A stretch of 64,000 nucleotides of DNA from Pomacea canaliculata. Lineage: Eukaryota; Mollusca; Gastropoda; Architaenioglossa; Ampullariidae. Every line of letters starts with the position of its first letter. Positions within the stretch are counted from its first letter, which is position 1. The notes below the pieces were generated by a model that was given only the letters and a program-made list of their open reading frames with translations, made no database searches and was not told the origin of the DNA. Below, one piece after another: positions 55,336 to 64,000 of the stretch. Position numbers and translations under genes: made by a program. The stretch lies in NCBI RefSeq assembly GCF_003073045.1, contig NC_037592.1, forward strand, positions 11,374,007 through 11,438,006, given 5' to 3'.

Positions 55336-56101
55336 ATATAGACAACAAGAATATCCTTGTCAGTAATGATCCAACGACATGTGGTTTAACGTAAATTTTA
55401 ACCACACTCCACCAACCACAAATTGCTTTCAAATGTTTTTAAATATTTCTTCTGTGTTCACCTCCCTGCAGTATCCTTTTGCTCCAATTGTAATAAAGAC
55501 CGTTACTTTTGTAAAAGTATACTTTGCTTTCAACTACTTTCTTGTTTATCTGTGTAAAGTCATTTAAATCATTGCTTTTCGCAGCTAGTCTTGTGTGGAT
55601 TTTATTGATGTGCAGGGATCATGTCTAGGTACAGACTTCAGTTACCAAGGACATCTATGTTTTTTTATTATTGTTATTAGTATTATTATGTGTGTTAATG
55701 CAGTAAAATATCATACTCTTGAGTCTTTCATGTGAAAAATGTAAGCAAAGTGTGCATGACAATATTTGTCACCAGTATACCCAATATACAGCGATTCCAT
55801 CTGCATGCACACTGTTGACAGTATGTGAAATCTGTTATATGCATTAACTGTATTATTGAAGAATAATCTAAGACAAGAGTGACATTACATAATTTCGGGG
55901 ATGATGATTCTATGCAAAAAGATGTCAGCGTGATCTTTAAACATTCAAAATAGAAAACCAGTAACATGGAATGAGACACTGGGTAGCTGTCGTCATGTTT
56001 TTGCAACCACTCCCAACATCACTGTTAGGCTTCAGATCACGCAAGGACAATCCACACAGAATCTTTACATTTTAGTAACAATCCATCAAAAACAAATTAT
56101 A

Positions 56102-58622
56102 CTAAGAAGCTGATTTATTAACATTTTCCTCGAGATCAGTATCTGTGTAAACACACTCTGATTTTTGCTTTTCAGCATGCTCAGTTGTGATTTTGACGTT
56201 GATAGCTTGAGTCTCTCTCAGAATCTCTTCAGCTCTTTCTGTCTCTGCGCGTGCACTTTCTACATGCCGCTGAGCATTATGCATGCGCTCGCCCATGCTT
56301 GTACTTAAAAATTCTGTCCCTGCAACCAATTTAATAATTAAGCAAAATGAGCAAGGGGGATGTAAATAAAATGAGAGGCATGAATGGTGAATATGAGATC
56401 AGCAGTGCATGTAGGTATTTTCATGTCTTCTCTGGAGAGTTACTATGCCATAAATAAATCATTCCTCCACCAACATGCACAGCCAAGATAGAATGGTTGT
56501 TTTTTTTTTCTTGGCCTGGCAACAAAGTGCTGATAAATCAACATTCAATCTTTTGATATCTACCTGCTAAGAAAGCTACTTCTGCTGAGGCATCTGCTAG
56601 CTTTTGTACACATGAAAACAGTATCTCCAAATCCTGCAATTGATGATTGAAAAAAAAAAAAGATTAAATTACCATCACCAGAAGCAACACTCATTTATAT
56701 TTAATAAGATGCATAAGACCTCAAATAATATCTTCACTTTCTTCAGTCTTTAGCAATTTGAAAGATTACTTAAAACTCTGTAAAAACATCTATAGTATTA
56801 TCAGTTTCATCTCTCAGCAATAAGAAGCTCTTGAGAGTAATTAAAAGAATGAAAGTGTGTGGGTTTGCGTAAATAAGCCTGCTCATACTAAGATATATTA
56901 ATTATTTCCCCTTACCTTTCTCTTTCTGTTGAGTACATCTAACTGATATCTTGCCTGCAGGATGATATCCCAAACTATGTTTTCCTCTTCCTCATTTCCA
57001 AGAACTGACATGTGTTGTTCTGTTAAGTCTGTTAGGATAGTTAGTGCCTGTAGATTAAGACATGAACTGACTATATCTGCCACCATTTCAATTTCTTTCT
57101 ATTATTGCCAATATAAGGAGGCTTGCATCTTCAGATTCTGGCAATTTGTTTCCTAAAATATTTAAAGCCCATTTTTTTTTTAAACTTTTCCTCCACAGCA
57201 TCAAATAGTTTATGCTCAATTCTTTAGCAACACAACAAAAACTGTTTAAAATCTTTAAAATAAAATTATGTAGATAATCTTGATTTTTTAATTGTTTTGA
57301 AACTTTTTGCTGCAGACACATAAAAATTGTTTAATGCTAATTGTATAATACCAAACATATTTGCCAACTGAATGTGTATATCTTTCATCAAACCAATAGC
57401 CTGCCTGAGGTCTTGTGCTTTCACTTTCCAAGAAGCATCTAAACATGTGAACAATTATTATCTCACATACCTTTCTATATTTTTCTTCAGCCTCAATCAA
57501 GGCACGAGCAGCCTGGCTGAGCATTGCTGTGACAGCATCGGCAGTCTGAGATGAGACACTTCTTAATAAATACTCTTGGCTCAGTGTATTGGGGTCTGGT
57601 TCCTGCATCCAAAAATTATTCAGCAACATTTGATATGCTTAAATGGAATGCACTTTAATTACTTAAAAGACTGCTACTTGCATGTAATATTCCTCCTTGT
57701 GATCAGTCAACCTGTATTGTTATTATTTAACTGCAAGGGGTTTCAGTTGTGATAGTATGATATTGACTAAGGCACTGAATCACTAAGAGAAGCCATCTGA
57801 ACAGCTGATGCATAACTTGAGCAGATAGCTTTTTATTGAAATCCATGAATTCATGGTCCTGATACTAATTATTTCTAATGACTTTATATTGTAGGGCTTT
57901 GGCCTACACAAAAAGGACAGTTGGTAAACACATTTGATTAAAATGTTCGTTATATATTTGGAAGAACTGGACTATCAAGATGTCTTTTGATGACATCACA
58001 ATCTTTCAAACTGTGTCATGCTGAAACCTCTCCATAAATGAAATGTCCAGGTAATTACAGCAAAGAAGCTGACTTTTAATCAATATTTCGAATTATACAA
58101 TTCTCAGTGTTTTTTGGTTTGTATCATTCGGTTGTTATTAAAACCCTACCATTCTTTTTTCGACAGTCTAATGAAGTTGTCAATTATGTCATATCAAATT
58201 TGGGGGAGTGGGTTTTGCAATTAAGTATCACTGTGCTCAACAGAAGACCTACAATTTACTAAGAATTATTAGAGTGCTCTTTATACAAATTAACTACCAA
58301 AACAATCAGATCAATTCTATTAAATTATTTATTAATACTGAGTATAGCGTCGTAATCCATGGTAGAGATCCAGCCATGAACGTATACGGATATCTTCGTG
58401 ATCCAGTGAATGGAATTTATCATCATGTGTCCACCTACACACTTTCTTGTGTACCTGCAGATCGATTCTGGGTCTGGTATCGCATTTTGCGATAAATGTA
58501 GTTGTAAGCAGCAGGTGATATCGAGAAGGTCTTGCAAGTAAATATTTTGTCCACTGTCGGATATGGTGGCATGACTTTGTAAACGGTCTTTGAAGCAGCC
58601 GATACAAGACTGCATACGCCAT
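56102..58622 (-). CDS. DIABLO: DIABLO/SMAC homologue, mitochondrial; IAP-binding motif not evident
   Basis: Mitochondrial intermembrane protein that, once released, relieves IAP inhibition of caspases. Five minus-strand exons: 58622-58455, 57602-57471, 57047-56916, 56633-56564, 56319-56102, all GT-AG with matching phases, 227 residues (human 239). Exon 1 starts at an ATG and encodes an Arg/His/Lys-rich presequence (MAYAVLYRLLQRPFTK). The helical body matches SMAC: LSQEYLLRSVSSQTADAVTA, LIEAEEKYRKALTILTDLTE, EEEENIVWDIILQARYQ, then a coiled-coil tail (RHVESARAETERAEEIL). In human SMAC cleavage after a Cys exposes AVPI. Here the corresponding place reads FIAKC-DTRPRIDLQ, with no AxPx-type start; the +1 frame over the same bases reads AIPDPES. 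Either the motif is lost, or indels hide it. Identity of the gene is secure; the N-terminus of the mature protein is not. Confidence 0.92.
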
Positions 58623-58859
58623 CTTGCCGTTTAATGATACCGGGCTTAATATTTGGCAACCTCTGTGTGGATTCTTTTTGTCCCGCGTATTTCGAAACGT
58701 AATTGCGCAAAGTGTTTCGCAATACTTTTTTTCAAACAATAGCTATACGTACTTGTGTTCTGCAGGTTTTCGAAATTTACTGTCTGTGCTGAATATTTTT
58801 CCTTTAGAAAATGGCGGTGCCATATTTGTACATCTATTTCTAAAATGACCGACACATGA

Positions 58860-59250
58860 ACTCGAGCGTGGAATCAAGCATTTCATAATAAAAATATATA
58901 TTGACAGTATAAAATACGGGGGTGCGCCAAAGTACAGCGAGACCCTACTTATATCTATATATATATAGATCACGTTTTGGGGGATAAGCCGCCGACATAC
59001 ACTGGAACTCAAGATCGAGTTTTCTGCCCACGCAAAACAAAGGGCACAATCGGTCGAACGAGGAGGAAGAAAAAGAAGACTTTGACAAGAATGCCATTAA
59101 TTGTTGTCGCAAAATAAATCCTTTAAAGGCCGTATAGTTGTGAAGCGAGAGTGATCGTTGCCCTAGGGCAAAATGGATTTTAATGTTTCTGAAGTTATAA
59201 AGCAGTGTCCAAATCCCGCGGACTCGATTCCCCCCTCCCCCAGTTAACTA
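58860..59250. other. Upstream flank of DIABLO
   Basis: Moderately CpG-containing sequence with a TATATA run near 58957-58970. It probably holds the DIABLO promoter; no other gene is visible. Confidence 0.4.
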
Positions 59251-59258
59251 CTAAAACG

Positions 59259-59901
59259 AGGCTGGTGTATACAAAGCGTCCGGTTTAGCCACATTTCGGC
59301 TGAACTACAGTGATACCTCGGTTCTCGAACGCCTTGACTTTCGACCAAATCGGTATTCGACCAAGAAATTCGAGAAAATTTTGTCTTGGAATTCGAACAA
59401 ATATTTGGAACTCGAACATCCAAACGTCCGAGATGAGCCGAGTTGAGCCGAATGGCGTTCATTCGGCCCAGCGCGCCTTGCTTGCGTCATCAGTGACAAT
59501 AACCATCCCCCTTCCCTCCTCCCTCCACATTCATTCCCTCCTGCCATAAAGTTTGGTACAGGTACAGTAAATGAAACACAATTTACTGTACTGTACAGTA
59601 CATTTTTGTTTTGTTTTGTTTTTTTTGTTTTGTTTTGTTTTTGTTTTAATAAATACACTTTTATTTCTTATTTCTTGTTGAGACTCATGTTTTTCTACAT
59701 ATTATATACAAATTAGGCCAGTAAATAGGCATTTTCTGGGGCTTGGAACGAATTAATCCAGTTTCCATTATTTCCTTTGTGTTTCATTGCTTCGGTTCTC
59801 GAACAATTTGGTTCTCGACCGTCCTCCCGGAACGAATTATGTTCGAGAACCGAGGTATCACTGTACTAGGCTGGTGTATACAAATTTTCTGGTTTAGTAA
59901 C
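59259..59901. repeat. 34-bp imperfect direct repeat bracketing a MITE
   Basis: AGGCTGGTGTATACAAA...GGTTTAG..AC occurs at 59259-59292 and again at 59868-59901, 28 of 34 positions identical. The Tigger-like MITE lies between the two copies. Confidence 0.75.
59308..59863. mobile_element. Tigger/pogo-like MITE, second family
   Basis: A 556-bp non-coding element with perfect 23-bp inverted ends starting CAGTGATACCTCGGTTCTCG, flanked by TA. Further copies of GGTTCTCGAAC/GGTTCTCGACC lie near the right end. Short frames inside it are not genes. The terminal style and TA target fit pogo/Tigger mobilisation; the family differs from the CAGTGTTCCC elements at 17.9 and 50.2 kb. Confidence 0.85.
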
Positions 59902-62900
59902 GTTCATTTTGTTGGCTCGCCGATACTAACAACGGAGAACTTCGAGCCTATAAGCGTTGGTCTCGGCAGACAGACAGCAATGCACATACATCCGCGACGA
60001 AGTCGCTTAAACCTTGCTGTGAACAACAGCTTCATCTTCGACAACGCACAGACGATTGTATTACTATCCACATGAGTTGGGAGCTGAAGCGACAAAACAC
60101 AAGCTTTGTCCAGGAAAGATCACATGATTAGATTTGCGCAATGTTAAGTTGCTAACAACATCCCACTCAGTTCCATCACAGACGTGTATATAGGACTATA
60201 TAGGTTTGTGGTTCCATTATAGCCCCGTGCAGCATCGGTATCGAGTTGTAGGTCAAATGTTTCTTCCGATGCAGCTTGCTTCCATCCCCATCTATAGTAT
60301 TGAATGTGTGAGCCTAAATGGATTCTGCCTTGCTTGAATTTGTGAAAATAATAATGCATAGTAACATTCGCTTACGAAACAGGTACATCTATACGCACGG
60401 ACTAATCCAACCTGACGTGCCTAATGAAGTCATCCGTTAAATTTTATAGAATCTCATGCACGCACTAGGATTAAAGAATTCGAACTAAGCCATCTTTTGA
60501 TACCCGAGTAAATCTGTAACTTGACATTTCGTAGAGAGAGAGAGACAGAAAAAAAAAAAGGTAACGCACGTTAATGTCGAAACATGCTTAACCCCCCCCC
60601 CAAAAAAAAAAAACAAAAAAACCCAAACATTATGCCATCTACTTTTTTCAAGCTGCAGCACTTTCGTTCGTTTATATTTGAAACTTATTATGATTGTTTT
60701 TGTAAACATGCTAGTGGTTTTGTTGTTGTAGTAAACATCACACACAGTGATGAGCCGGCATAAAAAGCAGAAACGGTCAGATCCAGTACCGTTGTAACCA
60801 TTAGCGTAGTAGCTTAAAGTCATCATTTCAGAGAAATGTTCTGGGTTCTGAGGTCTCCGGACACTCGCTGTATGCGGCATCATCAAAGTTTCTTCCCCTC
60901 AGAGTGTGTCTTGTCTCGGGATATCACCCATACCCGTACACGTCTTGCCCACGCGTCGCTGATCTGATTCTCAAATTCAACTCTCTACTAGTCTACTGAC
61001 TGTATATGTGACACCGTTTGGTCAAAGCATTTTCTCGCCAAACCAACCTAGACTGAGGTGAAAGTCGAATACGTGAATAATTCTCCGAAATGACGGTCTT
61101 ACAGCATACATTTTACACAGAAATGTCATCAAATTTTCGCCTGTTTTATTTTTCCCTCTGTATAATGCCAGGTAGTTTATCATTCTCTTTATGCAGACAT
61201 TGATGATAATGGAAAAGGAGCAGATTTATAAACAAACACGACAAAGAGGTTCACATTATTTACAGTAGTACAGTATCTTTGAACAAAATCTGAGGGAAAG
61301 GAAAAGTTGAAACAAGTGATCACATCCGTCACAGTTCCATAAATTCACATTCACAGATCTGAAAGTTTCCTTTAAATAAAAACAGTTGTTAGGAGAATAG
61401 CAAATGTGATATACAAAAGTTTTTAATGTGAAAGACAAGGGAATTAAAAAAAAACCCAAAAGATAATTGAATAAACAGAAGGAGAAACTTCAGCTGTTAA
61501 AAGAAAGTCATCGGCGGTTAAAACAAAATTAACAAAAGAAAACTCTTGACATGGTATCTAAACACCTTGCCCTTCTCCCCACCTAAAGGTGAAATATCAA
61601 ATTGTTGGGTAGCCTTAGCTTCTTAGAAAACTATTACCATTACAGGGTCCAATACTTCTACCATAAGCTCCAAAAAATATTCAAGCATTTTATCTGCACC
61701 CTACAGAAGTGAACAGAAGTGAACATAGTCATCTGAAAACAATTATGTTACTAGTAATAAAATGACACTTATTTGAGACATGTACCATATAAAAGAAGAA
61801 CAAAGCAAGAAACTCATATCGATATTCATCTGCAGCCGTCTATTAGGGTAAGGGAAATGAAAGGTAAACAATCTACCAGCATATTAAATGTTGGAAACAC
61901 AAAGAGCTATGGGAGAGGTGTAAGGCGTTCCAAATAACAAGTCTCACAAAACAAATGAGCAACACCTGAACCTTTCAACTGATGAACATATTCAAAGCAA
62001 ACCACCTACTTCATTTGAAGAGACAATAGATTGAAGGAAAAAGTAGGAAAATGAAAGGCATGCTGGGGATATCTTTCTAGTCTGTTATATATTAATGAGA
62101 CTTTTTTTTCAAAGAGTGAACTAAGCAACGTAGAATAAAATGTACATAGAACAGCTAGTTTTCATTGCTTAATAACTTAATGCCATGACCTTAACACACA
62201 CAAGCCCAACGCAGCAACTAAAATTATTAAGTTCGGCTTCTTTTTATTGTGAGCATATTTCAATATCCATGCATGTCTAGCTGGGGCCGTGTACAGTACT
62301 TATAAAAACAATAATTCTAAGATTATAATCATGTCTTCTTTATAAAGCATAAACCAAAGCATAAAGCTTCACCAAGTTTTTCCTATAAAAATATTTATTT
62401 CAGACTTAACAGAATGACTTAATGTAAACAGCTTTTAGACTAGGATGTGTGCAATGTGATTGTGTAAATGATCTCCCAAATGTGACATATTTTGAAAAAT
62501 TGCTGCACTTGAAATGTCTTGCTTCTTGTGCCACTCACCCGTTTTCTCTCTATCTTCACTCACTCAGATAAGAGGAACCAAAATGTCAGTAGTTGGATGG
62601 ACTGATGTTTTCGAATTGGTCGCAATGAAGGTTATTTGTTCACACCCTTTCTCTCACGCAACCTTCTTCACATACACACTTACTGCCACCCACACACACT
62701 ACACAATCTCCATTCAACACATTCTGTTTACTCATTACTTGGTCTGCTGCAAAGCATTAGCAAGCCTGCAACAAAAAGCAATAATTTACTAATAATTTTC
62801 AATGCAATTAAATCTCTGTAGTACATTTTTTAACAAGGGTCAATAAACTGAAAACCTTTCAGTGGAACATAAATTTGGGAACAAGTGGGACACAGCTGTA

Positions 62901-63255
62901 ATGTATCATAAGCAATTAGTTGAACAAATATGATGCAGGATGGATCATATATGCTACATCAAATAGTAGCATAGATAGCAGTCTCAAAAATAAGATAAAC
63001 TGTTATCTATTTTTTTTTCTATTCAGAAGACATAAAATTGATTAGTATGTAAGAGTTCAATATGGCAATGCATGTCACTCAACAAGTTTATGAGTTTAGC
63101 AGAAAGTTTAGGAGCTGCATAACTATCACAAGATGGTCAAATGAAAAAATGTGACAGTTTATCAATGGCTGCACGTGCAACCAAAATGTTTTTAAAGGAA
63201 TGACCACACTAAGATTTCATTATTTGATTTATAAGCTGCAGATCAATAGCGCTTT
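59900..63255. other. Intergenic, nothing recognised
   Basis: AT-rich DNA with homopolymers, including C10 followed by a long A-run at 60592-60624. A + strand frame at 59900-60075 and others near 62514-62792 are open but match no family. No gene is supported. Confidence 0.45.
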
Positions 63256-63397
63256 CTCGGGTTACTAAAAATAGATTGTGACGTCACGCAGCAGAGCATT
63301 ATGGGATTGCTTTGCGGGCAAACACTGCACGTTGTTCTTTCTGTTTACGCTACGGCGACTGACAAAGAGCGAAATTTTTAAATTAATCTCTGAAACA

Positions 63398-63750
63398 ATG
63401 CTGAAAACAGGAGGAACTAAGCACTGCTGTTGGGGTTTATGTCAATCGGACTCCAGATATCCAGAGCGGTTACCGGAGGGGACATTTTTTTTATTCCATT
63501 TCCAAAGCCTGGTAAGACCAGTGACAAAATGACCCAGTGGGAAAGACAACAGGGCAAGTTCAAGACCGAGAAAGCAAAGCGTCGGCAGTTTTTATGTGGG
63601 CGATCTGATTTCCAAAATGTGGAGAAAATAACCAGGAGCACATATATCTGCTCTCTGCATTTTCGTGGTAGAGAAGGCCCAAAATCCGAGAGTGACGAAC
63701 CAATATTAGCGACGCTTACAGACGAGGAAACAAAAGTGACAGAGACGTAA
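63398..63750 (+). pseudogene. THAP-type C2CH zinc finger ORF of ISL2EU, one frame shift
   Basis: DNA-binding finger of a transposon protein. From the ATG at 63398: CCWGLCQSDSRYPERLPEGT, then, after a run of eight T where six or nine would keep the frame, IPFPKPGK, QWERQQGKF and TYICSLHFRG. The C-x3-C...C-x2-H arrangement and central W are the THAP signature, and the SDSRYxxR and FxPFPKP segments are typical of ISL2EU THAP domains. The shift lies in the homopolymer at about 63485-63492, a frequent site of sequencing error. Stop TAA at 63748. Confidence 0.8.
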
Positions 63751-63770
63751 CAGGAAGGCTCCAGTTCAAC

Positions 63771-64000
63771 ATGGCGACCAACCTTCACATTATCAATGGG
63801 ACAAATGAGAAGAAAACTGGTCCATCTAGGCGTTTTACCCCAAAAGAGGAACTGTTCATTACACTTCTGAGGCTGCGAAAAGGACTTTCACTGAAAATGA
63901 TTGCCTACATGTTTGACACATCTGAATCGTTTGAGAGCAAATTTTTATCAGATTATGTTCCAACACTTCAAGTCTATGAATGTCCCTATGTTCCCAACAA
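63771..64000 (+). CDS. N-terminus of a DDE_Tnp_4-type transposase (ISL2EU), partial
   Basis: From ATG at 63771 the frame is open to the window end (76 codons). RRFTPKEELFITLLRLRKGL followed by SLKMIAYMFDTSES is the helix-turn-helix found in front of DDE_Tnp_4 domains of IS5/Harbinger-like transposases. It is 20 bases after the THAP stop codon and in a different frame, so in the intact element the two may be joined by splicing or may be separate proteins. The catalytic domain lies beyond the window. Confidence 0.7.
   Translation, partial: MATNLHIINGTNEKKTGPSRRFTPKEELFITLLRLRKGLSLKMIAYMFDTSESFESKFLSDYVPTLQVYECPYVPN

Larger units (their letters stand above)
63260..64000 (+). mobile_element. ISL2EU-type DNA transposon, 5' part, truncated by the window
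   Basis: A THAP-domain frame followed at once by a frame with the helix-turn-helix that precedes a DDE_Tnp_4 transposase. This pairing is characteristic of ISL2EU elements of the PIF/Harbinger-IS5 assemblage, which normally also encode a YqaJ-type exonuclease (not in the window). The upstream terminal repeat was not identified; the CpG-richer DNA at 63270-63350 is a probable element promoter. Confidence 0.8.

Noticed and set aside
58325-58739. Additional minus-strand frames over DIABLO exon 1
   Set aside because: Only the frame starting at 58622 fits both a mitochondrial presequence and the phase of exon 2; the alternative is kept only as the IBM observation.
59305-59830. Frames of 72-117 codons on both strands
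   Set aside because: They lie inside a non-coding MITE with perfect terminal repeats.
63398-63750. THAP domain as a host transcription factor gene
   Set aside because: The immediately following DDE_Tnp_4-type helix-turn-helix and the ISL2EU-like THAP signature point to a transposon.

Overview
The window is eukaryotic nuclear DNA from an animal. Coding sequence is sparse, AT-rich and split by GT-AG introns, and the recognisable genes are metazoan: an LC3-type ATG8, a DIABLO/SMAC homologue, lysosomal di-N-acetylchitobiase, endonuclease V and a DXD glycosyltransferase of the A4GALT/GT32 type. The repeats (Tc1 and Tigger-like elements, hAT, ISL2EU with a THAP domain, RTE- and L2-like LINEs, tRNA-derived SINEs) and the duplicated GT32-type gene fit a lophotrochozoan, most likely a mollusc. 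The taxon is inferred.

Layout. 1-20 kb: no gene I can support; CpG-rich low-complexity blocks alternate with AT-rich DNA, with one well-spaced TATA/initiator pair, one SINE and one Tigger-like MITE (17.85-18.35 kb). 20.1-20.7 kb: a possible two-exon coding block of unknown identity. 22.7-26.3 kb (+): a complete four-exon LC3 gene whose intron 1 carries a LINE tail and a MITE. 27.9-32.2 kb: a 4.3-kb broken hAT transposon. 33.98-38.68 kb (-): seven-exon chitobiase, followed on its 5' side by a tRNA-Gln(TTG). 41.4-44.7 kb (-): endonuclease V. 46-51.5 kb: repeats (hAT end, a dead exon copy of the glycosyltransferase joined to an L2-like LINE, Tc1, a second copy of the Tigger-like MITE, RTE-like LINE). 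51.7-53.8 kb (+): the glycosyltransferase. 54-55 kb: two hAT ends and CAA-rich DNA. 56.1-58.6 kb (-): five-exon DIABLO homologue. 59.3-59.9 kb: another Tigger-like MITE. 63.3-64 kb: the 5' part of an ISL2EU transposon, cut by the window edge.

The genes do not form one pathway. LC3 (autophagosome membrane) and chitobiase (lysosomal glycan breakdown) both serve the lysosomal system. DIABLO is mitochondrial and pro-apoptotic, endonuclease V acts on inosine-containing nucleic acid, and the GT32-type enzyme is predicted to be Golgi-resident.

Most notable: the LC3 reading frame stops directly after the lipidation glycine; the DIABLO precursor lacks a recognisable IAP-binding tetrapeptide in frame while the +1 frame shows AIPD at that place; and the neighbouring chitobiase and endonuclease V genes each carry single-base frame breaks in otherwise well conserved exons. 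I saw no retroviral, LTR or Polinton element and no CRISPR array. All identifications rest on reading the translations; no database search was run.
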